DNA of 64,000 bases from JACWAE01 sp963847595 (GTDB lineage: Bacteria > Chloroflexota > Dehalococcoidia > SZUA-161), in NCBI GenBank assembly GCA_963847595.1, contig CAWKAJ010000002.1, positions 62,001-126,000 of the forward strand. The letters run 5' to 3'. Shown piece after piece: positions 17,826 to 26,561 of the stretch. The notes below the pieces were generated by a model, which had not been told where the DNA came from, made no database searches, and saw only the letters and a program-made list of their open reading frames with translations. Position numbers and translations under genes: made by a program. The stretch's first letter is position 1. Each line of letters starts with the position of its first letter.

Positions 17826-18222
17826 TGCTTCCTCCTTTTGAGTGGCAAATAGCGACATTCATTTCGGAAACGTTCCTCTTATTTATGGGGGAACGACAGA
17901 AATGATAAGCATCAAGAATGAAGAAGTCATAAAACTAAAGGCAAAAATCTTAAAAAGTCATCACATTTTCAGCAGAGGCTCTCTTTTGGTCCGGTGGTGG
18001 CGAGCAGCATCTTGAGTAGAATAGTATCTTTAAAGTCGGGTGTATATCGATTTGCTTTTTGAGACAAAAGTCATATGCAGGGCTGAGTTGCACTGATAAG
18101 ATTGTGTTTGGCCGAATATATTAGGTAAGTGAGCAATCTCAATTTTGACCGAGAGTCAGTTGAGAAGCAAATAGGGACAATCTGGGAAAGATAATGGAAG
18201 CCAGGGTTGTCCTAATTTCAGT
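17826..18222. other. Divergent intergenic region before the sigma factor
   Basis: AT-rich 400 bases between the divergent Lon-like and sigma-factor genes. It must hold both promoters, but no strong -35/-10 pair can be singled out. No gene or RNA is seen. Confidence 0.5.
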
Positions 18223-19788
18223 ATGGGGCGGAAACCAATGAGAGCGCAGCGAAGAAAGACAAAGACTCAACAACTCGATTACAGAGAGGGCGACCTCGAC
18301 ATAGATGGATTGTTTGCATCGGCAACGAAACCGGAACGAGACGCGATGCAAGAGGAAGGCGCTTTTGTGCCTTTAGATGAGGATATGCCTGACGGGGATG
18401 GCGAAGCTGTTGCAGGTACGGCAGAGCTGTCCGATGACGATATTTCTGAGGAAGAAGAACAGGCTGAAGAACTGGAAAAAGCCAGGGCAGAATCGGAAGG
18501 AATCATAGAGGACCCGATAAGGATGTATCTCCAGGAGATGGGACGCGTTTCTTTGCTGAGCGTGGTGGAGGAGAGGCAACTGGGGAAGAAGATCGAGGAA
18601 GGGAAATACGTTAAGAGGATCGAAGAGGAATGGCGCAACGAGCATGGAAAATTCCCTTCCCCGGTAGATGAGGCAATTGCCGTGCTAGCCGCGCTGGGCC
18701 GGGTTTCTATTTTCCTCATGGCTTTACAGAAGGAGCTCGGTCTGGCAAAGCTGACAGGTTTTTCCAAGTTAGCTTCCCATCCAAAGGTACTGAAGGCGAT
18801 CGATGGCGAAATAGATAGGGATGTATTGAAAGGCGTTGCAGAGAGAACCGGCACTGATTTACAAGTGGCAAAAGAGAGTCTAAGAGATATTTCAGTCCTC
18901 CTTGCTGTCACTCCTAAGGAAGTGCTCCGAGCCATTGGCGAGGGGCGCTCTGTCGCGGAGCTGTCCAGCGTGGTATCTCAGGCGGAGTTTCGCAAGGGCA
19001 TTGCATCGCTGGAGCCCCTATTGCGTGAGCATTGGGACAGCATAAGAGAGGAAGGGGACAAGGCACGGCAGCATCTGATCGAAGCTAACCTTCGCCTTGT
19101 GGTCAGCATAGCCAAGAAATACGTCAATCGCGGTGTGCCGCTCCTTGACCTGATTCAAGAAGGTAACATGGGGCTCATTCGGGCGGTGGAGAAATTCGAC
19201 TACCGCAAAGGTTATAAGTTCAGCACTTATGCCACGTGGTGGATACGTCAGGCAGTCACCCGGCATGTGGCCGACAAAGCCCGCACTATTCGCATCCCGG
19301 TCCACATGGTGGAGACTATAAATAAGCTTATCAGGACTAGCAGACGGCTATGTCAAGAATACGGGCGGGAACCAACCTTCAAGGAGATCGGTAGAGGTAT
19401 GGGTCTTTCTCCCAAGAGGGTGAGGGAGATCATTCAAATATCTCAAGAGCCGGTGTCTCTCGAGATGCCAATCGGGGGAGAGGAGGATACCCAGCTTGGA
19501 GATTTTGTTGAAGATCAATCCTCGATTTCCCCTGTAGAAGCTGTCTCGATGAATCTGCTGAAGAATCAGATAGATGAAGTACTCTGCACTCTCACTCCAA
19601 GAGAACGCCGGGTAGTCCTATCCAGATTCGGGCTCGAAGATGGCCGCAGCCGCACTCTGGAAGAGGTTGGCGCAGAATTTGGCGTCACCAGAGAGCGCAT
19701 CCGCCAGATCGAAGCTAAAGCCATTCGCAAGCTACGCCACCGTAGCAGGTCACAGAAGTTGAAGGACTACCTGGAAGACATGGGATAA
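18223..19788 (+). CDS. rpoD: Primary RNA polymerase sigma factor, sigma-70 (RpoD/SigA)
   Basis: Directs core RNA polymerase to housekeeping promoters. 521 residues. After an acidic N-terminus (residues 45-95) come region 1.2 (DPIRMYLQEMGRVSLLSVVEE), a spacer, regions 2.1-2.4 (LIEANLRLVVSIAKKYVNRG, LDLIQEGNMGLIRAVEKFDY, FSTYATWWIRQAVTR), region 3 (RTIRIPVHMVETINKL) and region 4 (LTPRERRVVLSRFGL, GVTRERIRQIEAKAIRKLRH). All are strongly conserved, so it is group 1. ATG 18223 has no clear site; the ATG at 18238 lies after GGGGCGGAAACCA and may be the real start. Single gene, followed by a hairpin. Confidence 0.93.
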   Translation: MGRKPMRAQRRKTKTQQLDYREGDLDIDGLFASATKPERDAMQEEGAFVPLDEDMPDGDGEAVAGTAELSDDDISEEEEQAEELEKARAESEGIIEDPIRMYLQEMGRVSLLSVVEERQLGKKIEEGKYVKRIEEEWRNEHGKFPSPVDEAIAVLAALGRVSIFLMALQKELGLAKLTGFSKLASHPKVLKAIDGEIDRDVLKGVAERTGTDLQVAKESLRDISVLLAVTPKEVLRAIGEGRSVAELSSVVSQAEFRKGIASLEPLLREHWDSIREEGDKARQHLIEANLRLVVSIAKKYVNRGVPLLDLIQEGNMGLIRAVEKFDYRKGYKFSTYATWWIRQAVTRHVADKARTIRIPVHMVETINKLIRTSRRLCQEYGREPTFKEIGRGMGLSPKRVREIIQISQEPVSLEMPIGGEEDTQLGDFVEDQSSISPVEAVSMNLLKNQIDEVLCTLTPRERRVVLSRFGLEDGRSRTLEEVGAEFGVTRERIRQIEAKAIRKLRHRSRSQKLKDYLEDMG

Positions 19789-19795
19789 GGTATAT

Positions 19796-19817
19796 AGGCT
19801 GCCTCAAACGGCAGCCT
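19796..19817 (+). terminator. Hairpin after rpoD
   Basis: AGGCTGCC-tcaaac-GGCAGCCT, a perfect 8-bp stem with a 6-base loop, begins 8 bases after the rpoD stop. No T-run follows, so it may be a weak terminator or an mRNA 3'-end stabiliser. Confidence 0.45.
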
Positions 19818-19885
19818 GGCCATGCGCCCTGGACACCTTCATAGCAAATACCCCCATTTGCACTTCTCAGATGATGCTATTGTTT

Positions 19886-19935
19886 ATTGGTCTCTTTTCA
19901 ACCCCCTTTATCCCACAAGATTGGGGGGATTTTCG
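19886..19935. repeat. Dispersed intergenic repeat, copy B (short)
   Basis: ATTGGTCTCTTTTCAACCCC continues as CCTTTATCCCACAAGATTGGGGGGATTTT, matching the first 50 bases of copy A (which has TATTAGTCTCTTTTCAACCC). The 3' half of the element is missing here. Confidence 0.55.
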
Positions 19936-20051
19936 CTTACCAACCCCTACTGTCCGGTCAAATTATAAACCAGATTGGATCTCTTCAGTCTCGTATATCG
20001 AATTGACTCGGGCAAAGCCGAATGATAGCATATTGAGCCAGAGGTGTTTTA

Positions 20052-21203
20052 ATGGAAGCGATGAAAAAACTCTCTGACCACCTGGCAACCAGACTGACCG
20101 AGTTGACACTATTGAGGAAGACCGGGACTAAACTCATCGGCTACGCCCCCGGGGGTTATATGCCGGAGGAGCTGGTTTATGCGGTCGGCGCTGTGCCCGT
20201 TGGACTTATCAGAGGGGGAGACCCGGAGCCTGTAGCTGAAAGCGCTGCGTATGTTCCTCGATTCATAGACACATTCTGCAGGTCTCAGATCGGGTATAGA
20301 ATGATGGGTGGGGACCCTCTCTACGAGATAATCGACCTTCTCGTTGTCCCAGTTACGGACCACAACATCAAGACCATAGCCGACTGCTTCAACTTTTTCA
20401 CCAATACCAACGTGTTCAGATTTGGAGTCCCTCATCAGAAAGACGAACACGCCTTCGAGTACTATCTTGCGGGGCTGCATGCGTTTAAGGATAAGCTGGA
20501 GGAGTTCAGCGGCAACAAGATTGAGGACAGGAGACTGAGCGAAGCCATAGATTTGTGCAATAGAATGAGAGAGCTTCTGAAGAAGATAAGCCTCCTGCGT
20601 CTGTCTGGGCGCCCACCTATAACCGGCTACGAGTTCGTGAAACTGAATCATGCTTCGTTTATCGCTGACAAGGCCGTCTTCATAGACGCTCTGGAGTCGA
20701 TTCATCAAGAGTTGAAAAGGAAGCCCCCATCCGACCCAAAGGGGCCAAGGATACTCCTGACAGGCTCAACACTGGCTATGGGTGATTACAAGGTTCTGGA
20801 AATGGCAGAGAAGGCTGGAGCAAACATCGTTATTGAGGAATTCGCAGAGGGGATGAGGCACTACTGGGAGAATGTCCAGGTTAACGGTGACCTCATGGAG
20901 TCACTGGCGGACAGATACTTCAGGAGAAGAGTGCCCCCTGCCTGGTTCAGACCATCCAGGGAAAGGTTGGATTATCTGATAAAGCTGGCCAGGGATTTTA
21001 AAGTAGACGGGATAATCTGGTATCAGCTCATGTACCGGAGCAGCTATGATATTCAGGCATTCTATTTCGAAAAGCTGCTGAAAAAGGAACTCAATATACC
21101 GATGCTGAAGCTTGAATCAGATTATGATGTTTCCGAAAGGGGCCCTCTCAGGACGAGGATCGAGACCTTTGTTGAGATTATCAAAGCGGGGGGAGGCAGA
21201 TAG
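20052..21203 (+). CDS. 2-hydroxyacyl-CoA dehydratase / benzoyl-CoA reductase-type subunit 1
   Basis: First gene of a three-gene operon with a second subunit and an activase. 383 residues, HgdB/FldC/BcrB-like family. These heterodimers bind [4Fe-4S] clusters and perform radical dehydration of 2-hydroxyacyl-CoA or reduction of aryl-CoA. Visible: LIGYAPGGYMPEELVYAVGAVPVGLI (the usual N-terminal YFPxYxPxEL-like region), DTFCRSQIGYRMM, ADCFNFF, and LKLESDYDVSERGPLRTRIETFVE near the end. The third cluster Cys expected in the late DGIIWYQLMYRSSYD segment is absent. ATG 20052 has GAGGTG five bases upstream. The substrate cannot be told. Confidence 0.85.
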   Translation: MEAMKKLSDHLATRLTELTLLRKTGTKLIGYAPGGYMPEELVYAVGAVPVGLIRGGDPEPVAESAAYVPRFIDTFCRSQIGYRMMGGDPLYEIIDLLVVPVTDHNIKTIADCFNFFTNTNVFRFGVPHQKDEHAFEYYLAGLHAFKDKLEEFSGNKIEDRRLSEAIDLCNRMRELLKKISLLRLSGRPPITGYEFVKLNHASFIADKAVFIDALESIHQELKRKPPSDPKGPRILLTGSTLAMGDYKVLEMAEKAGANIVIEEFAEGMRHYWENVQVNGDLMESLADRYFRRRVPPAWFRPSRERLDYLIKLARDFKVDGIIWYQLMYRSSYDIQAFYFEKLLKKELNIPMLKLESDYDVSERGPLRTRIETFVEIIKAGGGR

Positions 21204-21205
21204 TC

Positions 21206-22600
21206 ATGTACACCGAGCTCTTCAAGCTGTGCGGTTTTGAGCCGGATGAGATTAAAAAGGAAAGGCCAAGGATCGATAAAGCATTCAAGATCCTGGGAAT
21301 AGAAGATGAGGACATCAAGCGGGGCGAGAAGAGGCTAAAACAGTATTTAGACATAGAGTTGCTGGGGGTGCGTAGATTCCTCGGGATATGGATGAGGGAG
21401 CTTGTTAATCTCGTACTGGCACGAGAAGAACATGAAAAAATAGTATACAGCGATTTTCCCATGGAACTCAGACCGTTGATGTCAATGATGCTGTCAACCG
21501 ATGAGAAGAAAGCGTATTTCGCTACCCCCGGGCAAATAATTAACATGACCATGGGCCAGATCTTCGACAAACTCACCCCCTTTCTTGTGGCAGGAGAAGA
21601 GAACGGCCTGCCACCCGGAGCCGCCCACTGCGCCCTATATCAGACTCGGCTGGGAGCGATGGTGAAGGGCGTAATCCCCTTCCCTGACCTGTCAGTGATA
21701 GCATCCTATCACTGCGACCAGCCGGCGGAGGCGGAGCAATTGCTGCATGAAGTCTATGGAGTCCCCGTCGCATACCTCGATAGCTGCCCGGACCCTAACT
21801 GGGGCGATTGGCCTAAATTCAATGACTACCGCGTTCGCTATTGCGGATCACAGGCGCGCAAGCTCTTCCAGATGTTTGAGGAGATAATCGGCGCTAAAAT
21901 GACGGATGAGGCCAAACGCACCGCCAATAAGGCTAATGCCATATTCCGCCTCAAGTTCCAGCAGTTGGTGGAACTAATGGGACATGCGGACCCCCAGCCC
22001 ATACATCAGACAAGCCTGGTACACGCCTTTTTCCTGAACTCCATGCCGACAAGAGACATTGCAGGGAAGCAGGAGGCGCTGGAGATACTGTGTGGTGAGG
22101 TAGAGGAGAGAATTAATCAGGGCAAGGGGGTAGTGCCGAAGGGAGCCCCCGGCGTCTTCATTACTGCTACGATAAGTGTCGACCCCGGCATAACGCACAT
22201 GATAGAGGAGACAGGCCTGGCCATCCGTATTCAAATACCGTTCTGGCTCAGTCCGTGGGTAATGGCCAGACATCCCTACAGGGATTGGGCGGACATGATA
22301 GGTGTTGGCCCTTGTCTGGACGTACCGCACTCCTGTGAAGCCCATGTTGCTATTAACCTGGCAAACTGCAAGGCTTTCAACGTGGATGGAGCAATTGATT
22401 TCTACCCCTACTCTTGCCGCGAATGGGTCCCTACCGTCATGATAACCAAGAAGACCATAGAGAGAGAGTTGGGCATACCGGTGCTGGTCTTGGAGGGAGA
22501 CTGCTATGATACCAGGAACTACAGTGCCGGTCAGCTAAGGACGAGAGTTGAAACATTTGCGGAATTGCTGAGAGCGGCCAAGGCCGCCAAAGCGGCATAA
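21206..22600 (+). CDS. 2-hydroxyacyl-CoA dehydratase / benzoyl-CoA reductase-type subunit 2
   Basis: Starts two bases after the stop of subunit 1, with a GGGGGGAGG site. 464 residues, same superfamily but divergent and longer. N-terminal helical region (about residues 1-110), then the conserved core: AAHCALYQTRLGAMV, SVIASYHCDQPAEAEQLL, YRVRYCGSQARKLF, and the C-terminal DFYPYSCREWVP with GIPVLVLEGDCYD and QLRTRVETFAELL. The cluster Cys set is kept here, in contrast to subunit 1, so this subunit probably carries the catalytic cluster. Forms a heterodimer with the preceding product by inference from the operon and family. Confidence 0.85.
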   Translation: MYTELFKLCGFEPDEIKKERPRIDKAFKILGIEDEDIKRGEKRLKQYLDIELLGVRRFLGIWMRELVNLVLAREEHEKIVYSDFPMELRPLMSMMLSTDEKKAYFATPGQIINMTMGQIFDKLTPFLVAGEENGLPPGAAHCALYQTRLGAMVKGVIPFPDLSVIASYHCDQPAEAEQLLHEVYGVPVAYLDSCPDPNWGDWPKFNDYRVRYCGSQARKLFQMFEEIIGAKMTDEAKRTANKANAIFRLKFQQLVELMGHADPQPIHQTSLVHAFFLNSMPTRDIAGKQEALEILCGEVEERINQGKGVVPKGAPGVFITATISVDPGITHMIEETGLAIRIQIPFWLSPWVMARHPYRDWADMIGVGPCLDVPHSCEAHVAINLANCKAFNVDGAIDFYPYSCREWVPTVMITKKTIERELGIPVLVLEGDCYDTRNYSAGQLRTRVETFAELLRAAKAAKAA

Positions 22601-22605
22601 GGGAA

Positions 22606-23397
22606 ATGACGAAGGCCATTACCGCGGGAGTTGATGTTGGAGCGGCCACTGCCAAAACAGTCCTTATGGCAGATGGCAAGATTCTGTCCTACGCTGTTAT
22701 ACCGACAGGCGACAGTGTTGCTCGAGCAGCAGAAAAAGTAACGAGAGCAGCTTTGGAACAAGCTGCTCTCTCCATGCCTGACCTTGGCTTCGTCATCTCC
22801 ACAGGTTATGGAAGGAACGGAGTTACCTTTGCTAACAAAGCGGTAACTGAGATTATCTGCCACGCCAAGGGAGTGAACTTCTTGATTCCGGCAGCCAGAA
22901 CGGTAATCGACATAGGCGGTCAGGATAGCAAGGTTATCGGTGTCCGTGAAGATGGTACGGTGAGTGATTTCGTCATGAATGATAAGTGTGCTGCGGGAAC
23001 AGGTAGATTCCTGGAGGTTATGGCGGCAGTTCTGGGCCTCGCCATTGAGGAGATGGGTCCGATATCCCTCACCAGCAAGGAGCCCTGCTCTATAAGCAGC
23101 ACTTGCACCATATTCGCCGAAACAGAGATGGTCTCGCTGCGCGCCGATGGGAGAACCAGAGAGGACCTAGTCGCCGGGATTCATCGGGCTGTGGCCTCAA
23201 GAGTGGTCGTCATGGGAAAAACCGTCGGCTACAAGAAGCAGGTGGTATTCACCGGAGGCGTCGCCAAGAACATGGGAGTTAAGCATTCCCTCGAAATCGG
23301 AATCGGGCTTCCCATCCTGATTCCGGAGGAGCCTCAGATTGTCGGAGCCCTGGGAGCTGCTCTCCTTGCCAGCCGTGAGTTAAGTATTCGCCGCTAG
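22606..23397 (+). CDS. 2-hydroxyacyl-CoA dehydratase activase (third copy in window)
   Basis: Third gene of the dehydratase operon, 5 bases after subunit 2. 263 residues. ASKHA ATPase with GVDVGAATAKTVLM, IDIGGQDSKVIG, MNDKCAAGTGRFLEVM (first cluster Cys), STCTIFAETEMVSL (second cluster Cys) and TGGVAKNMGVKHSLE. All canonical residues are present, in contrast to the altered second activase at 7218. It would reduce the dehydratase pair encoded just upstream in an ATP-dependent one-electron transfer. Confidence 0.92.
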   Translation: MTKAITAGVDVGAATAKTVLMADGKILSYAVIPTGDSVARAAEKVTRAALEQAALSMPDLGFVISTGYGRNGVTFANKAVTEIICHAKGVNFLIPAARTVIDIGGQDSKVIGVREDGTVSDFVMNDKCAAGTGRFLEVMAAVLGLAIEEMGPISLTSKEPCSISSTCTIFAETEMVSLRADGRTREDLVAGIHRAVASRVVVMGKTVGYKKQVVFTGGVAKNMGVKHSLEIGIGLPILIPEEPQIVGALGAALLASRELSIRR

Positions 23398-23480
23398 ACA
23401 GGTCTGTGACAGCAACGATGAGCACTATCTCGCCAACTATAATTGTTTCTCCGATACCTGTAAATTCTGTTAAATAGGCG

Positions 23481-24791
23481 TTATCGTTTGGAAGCTGCCT
23501 GCTTCTTTGGCTTCGCTGCCGCTGTGCCTGCCCCTTTATGCCATAAGCCCATATGTTTCCTGTGGGTCTCATTCAAGAGGTTGTCCAGCCCGTATTTATC
23601 GTAGAACTCTTGCTCGAGGTGGTGCACCTGCAGCCATTCGGGCATCACGATGGTATCGAAAGTGGCGGGGAATCTTCCGTACGTGTCGAATACGTAGTTG
23701 CAGTAGTCTTTGGTTATCTGGATGACCTTTTTGCTCGGCACGGGATACCCCGGCTGCACTTTCTTCCAATTCTTGTCGAAAGGCACCATACCTTTGTAGT
23801 TGGACGTATACATCCCGTTCTTGCCGAACTTATGCTCAATGAAGGCGTCTACAGCATCGTTCATGGTCTTGTAGTACGGCGGCTGGTAGCTTTCGAAGAT
23901 TCCGTCGAGTCCCGCTGGATTCATGCCCAGCATGGCGCCGGAGCCCTCCTTTGCCATGCTGTAGCGAAAACCCAGGGACTGCAGCGCCAATATCCCTATG
24001 TATCCGGTCATGACAATCGAGCCAAGGCCCATGGCCTCTGCCATTAGCTGGATGTTCTGTAATGCGTGGAAGGGGGGAGCGAGATTGCCGAGGAATATAG
24101 TATATTCGTAAGAGGATAGGGGAACATCTGGGCCTTTTAAGGTCCCATTATCAATCCATTTCTTTATCCCTGCTGGGCCTGTTCCTTTGATGTCATCGAA
24201 TACCTTGTAGCCTTCTCCCATGAAGATGGCTATCACGGAATCGAGATACTCCTCGGAAATCTCCAGGATGGGCATGAACAGGGTGGTGCCGGGCTTGTTG
24301 GTATTCCAGTGAACTATCCTCACCAGAGTCTCAGGTATCATGGCGAATCTGCCATCGGAGAGCTTGGTAGTGTCACGCCGGAAATATCTGGCAATCTTGT
24401 CCCAATCCTGCTCTGTTTCAATCTCCACGGCTTTGGTCGCTTCTTTGGGGTCGTAGACAAAGAGACCTTTATCGTTTGTGAAGAAGAGCTTCATATTATG
24501 TACGTTGCACGCGTAAGGGGTAGTCCTTCCTACCCAACTCGTAAACATGCTCCCCTGCACATCGTTAGTGGGCATGTCGGCTGCGATAAGTCCTGTTATC
24601 CCTGTGCCTGCCCAGCAGAGGATGGCAGTCTCTATATCATTCAGGGGCACCGGAGGATTCTGGGAGGCATATTTGAGCGTCCCTTCTTCCATTTTGCAGC
24701 CCAGGGGGAACCTGCGGGTTCTCCTTTGAGCCATAGCTTTGAGAAGGGGGTATGAGAAGAGTTCTCTTACTTCTTTCTTATCTTTAAGCAT
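23481..24791 (-). CDS. Uncharacterised 436-residue protein, possibly nitroreductase-like
   Basis: No family is firmly recognised. ATG 24791 has an excellent GAGGAGGAG site. The N-terminus has AMAQRRTRRFPLGCKM and ETAILCWAGTGITGLIAADM, reminiscent of the RRSxR...ILxAA pattern of nitroreductases, and Gly/aromatic-rich stretches later (GSIVMTGYIGILALQSLGFRY). The C-terminus ends in a Lys/Ala-rich tail (AAAKPKKQAASKR). It has no signal peptide or clear membrane helix. Convergent with the dehydratase operon, and set apart from the redox cluster by a repeat-bearing gap. A flavin-dependent or other oxidoreductase role is only a guess. Confidence 0.6.
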   Translation of the reverse strand: MLKDKKEVRELFSYPLLKAMAQRRTRRFPLGCKMEEGTLKYASQNPPVPLNDIETAILCWAGTGITGLIAADMPTNDVQGSMFTSWVGRTTPYACNVHNMKLFFTNDKGLFVYDPKEATKAVEIETEQDWDKIARYFRRDTTKLSDGRFAMIPETLVRIVHWNTNKPGTTLFMPILEISEEYLDSVIAIFMGEGYKVFDDIKGTGPAGIKKWIDNGTLKGPDVPLSSYEYTIFLGNLAPPFHALQNIQLMAEAMGLGSIVMTGYIGILALQSLGFRYSMAKEGSGAMLGMNPAGLDGIFESYQPPYYKTMNDAVDAFIEHKFGKNGMYTSNYKGMVPFDKNWKKVQPGYPVPSKKVIQITKDYCNYVFDTYGRFPATFDTIVMPEWLQVHHLEQEFYDKYGLDNLLNETHRKHMGLWHKGAGTAAAKPKKQAASKR

Positions 24792-24903
24792 GGGACTCCT
24801 CCTCTATTTAAATTTGGTTTTACTGGAATCGTCTGTGATGCCTCTCAGTCTACCGCAAACATGAAACGGAATCAAACAGTTGGATTGAGGGGAAAGTTTA
24901 AAG

Positions 24904-25010
24904 ACTTTTCAGCTCCCTCTGACTCCCCCAGTCTTGAGGGGGAAAGAGAGTTGGGGACACCCCCAGCCGCCTATGACAGATTGCCCCTCTGCACTCCCCG
25001 TTAGTAAACG
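24904..25010. repeat. Dispersed intergenic repeat, copy C
   Basis: ACTTTTCAGCTCCCTCTGAC, then CCCCCAGTCTTGAGGGGGAAA, GGGGACACCCCCAGCC, GCCCCTCTGCACTCCCCG and TTAGTAAACG. It matches copy D almost throughout and copy A at both ends. It lies in the 420-base gap 24792-25210, which otherwise shows only an AT-rich promoter-like stretch before the ferritin-like gene. Confidence 0.65.
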
Positions 25011-25210
25011 GGCTCTATGGCAACTGAAATTAGGGGCGATTGTCTTTTTGCGCTGACTGGCTGTCAGACTAGATTTGCTTAAATTCGGCTAAATGTGATA
25101 ACTTTTTAACTTTTTGCCCGTTCATTTTATGATTTCTCCATATCTGGCTTGATATTATGGTCAGGGTGTCACTTTTATTTGCGGGAGCTATTTATAAGGA
25201 GGTCAGCAAG

Positions 25211-25687
25211 ATGGGTATATTCTTCTCGGGCAGAGAGCTTATCGAAATCGCTATCGGGATTGAGAAGAACGGAGCAATATTCTATGATTCCCTGGCTGGC
25301 TCCGCTAAGAATCTCGGGGCTCGGGATACCTACAAGAATCTGGCTGACAGGGAAAGGGAACATGCTGAAATATTCCGGAAGATGCTGGGCTCAGTGGGTG
25401 AGTACAAGCCGCCGGAGACATATACCGAGCAATATAACCTCTACCTGAAGGCACTGATAGACTCACTTGTTTTTACCGATGATAAGGTTACGCGCCAGAT
25501 GGCACGGAAGGTAAATAGCGACGCTGAGGCGGTGCAGATTGCTACGGGGGCAGAGAAGGACTCGATCCTGTTTTATGTTGAGTTCAGAGACATGGTTCGC
25601 CGCTCGGAGCGCAAGGTAGTGGGGGAAATAATCGAGGAGGAGAAATCCCATCTGAGGGAGCTAATGGCGATTAAAAAGAGTCTCTGA
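25211..25687 (+). CDS. Ferritin-like (rubrerythrin-type) di-iron protein
   Basis: Small four-helix bundle protein of 158 residues from ATG 25211, which follows AAGGAGGT at ideal distance; a farther upstream GTG has no site. Metal-ligand motifs of the rubrerythrin family are visible as two pairs: IEKNGAIFYDSLA with DREREHAEIFRKM, and GAEKDSILFYVEF with EEEKSHLRELM. No rubredoxin domain is attached. Likely function is peroxide scavenging or iron handling in an anaerobe. It is the first gene of a same-strand oxidative-stress set with superoxide dismutase 110 bases downstream. Confidence 0.85.
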   Translation: MGIFFSGRELIEIAIGIEKNGAIFYDSLAGSAKNLGARDTYKNLADREREHAEIFRKMLGSVGEYKPPETYTEQYNLYLKALIDSLVFTDDKVTRQMARKVNSDAEAVQIATGAEKDSILFYVEFRDMVRRSERKVVGEIIEEEKSHLRELMAIKKSL

Positions 25688-25723
25688 AATAGTTGGGAAA
25701 ATCGAGTCTGTAGTGATTACAGC

Positions 25724-25816
25724 ATGCAAAAGGAGGTGAACGAGACGGCAATAAAGAAAGCGGGGAAAGATAGCAATAACATTAATGAGGAGGTAAAAAA
25801 TGGCGTACACTGCTAA
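25724..25816 (+). other. Possible short leader frame overlapping the sod start
   Basis: A frame of up to 30 residues runs from ATG 25724 to TAA 25816, covering the sod start codon in another frame. Inside it a perfect AAAGGAGGTGA lies five bases before an ACG codon (ACG GCA ATA AAG), which would give a 22-residue peptide starting xAIKKAGKDSNNINEEV. A perfect ribosome site before ACG suggests a mutated ATG, a rare ACG start, or a translational control leader. Confidence 0.3.
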
Positions 25817-26378
25817 GGACTACAAGGGCCTAATCGGGATGAAAGGTTTCAGCGATACCTTGCTCAACAATCATTTCACTTTGTACCAGGGCTATGTGAC
25901 TAACACAAATAAGGTCATGGATACCCTCGTCGCCATGCTGAAGGATGGAAAGGTCGGGACGCCTGAGTATGCCGAGCTGAAGCGCAGGTCAGGCTGGGAA
26001 TTCAACGGGATGCGTCTTCATGAGCTTTATTTCGAGAACCTCGGCGGCAAGACCCCGCTTAACAAGTCAGGCAAGCTGGGCAAGAAGCTGGCCGAGGAGT
26101 TCGGCAGCTACGAGAACTGGGAGAAGGACTTCAGGGGCACTGGCGCCATGAGGGGTATCGGCTGGGCCATCCTGTATCAGGATAATGTGAGCGGCAAGCT
26201 GATGAATCAGTGGATAAATGAGCATGATACCGGCCATCCTGCTGGATGCACTCCCATCCTGGTACTCGATGTTTTTGAGCATGCCTTCATGATAGACTAC
26301 GGGCTGAAACGGGTGGACTATATTGAGTCCTTTTTCAATAACATCAACTGGGGTGCAGCGGAGGCCCGGCTCAAGTAA
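25800..26378 (+). CDS. sod: Superoxide dismutase, Fe/Mn type
   Basis: Converts superoxide to oxygen and peroxide. 192 residues with a GAGGAGGT site. Metal ligands in the family positions are seen: His in NNHFTLYQGYV, His in RLHELYFENLGG, and Asp and His in DVFEHAFMIDYG. The usual HHxxYV reads NHFTLYQGYV and the usual DVWEHAYY reads DVFEHAFM, so it is a divergent member, and iron versus manganese cannot be told. Located between a rubrerythrin-like gene and a K+ channel gene; a nested inverted repeat follows the stop. Confidence 0.9.
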   Translation: MAYTAKDYKGLIGMKGFSDTLLNNHFTLYQGYVTNTNKVMDTLVAMLKDGKVGTPEYAELKRRSGWEFNGMRLHELYFENLGGKTPLNKSGKLGKKLAEEFGSYENWEKDFRGTGAMRGIGWAILYQDNVSGKLMNQWINEHDTGHPAGCTPILVLDVFEHAFMIDYGLKRVDYIESFFNNINWGAAEARLK

Positions 26379-26420
26379 GACCACCGCCAGAAATTCATTA
26401 AGCTTGGAAGGGCTGACTTA

Positions 26421-26472
26421 CTAAGCAGTGGGAAGGCAGATAATGTGCATTTCTGCCAAGGGGACTGCTTAG
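26421..26472 (+). terminator. Nested inverted repeat after sod
   Basis: Outer arms CTAAGCAGT (26421-26429) and ACTGCTTAG (26464-26472), inner arms GGCAGA and TCTGCC around an 11-base loop. A two-level stem sits between sod and the channel gene. No T-run follows directly, so it may be a terminator, a processing site or a regulatory RNA fold. Confidence 0.45.
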
Positions 26473-26561
26473 TTGCGTCCCGGCAGTGCGATGCTTTCTA
26501 TATCTGGGGCAAGGAGGTTGCTATTAGACTGTAATATGGCTATTCTATATAAGAATTTGCC

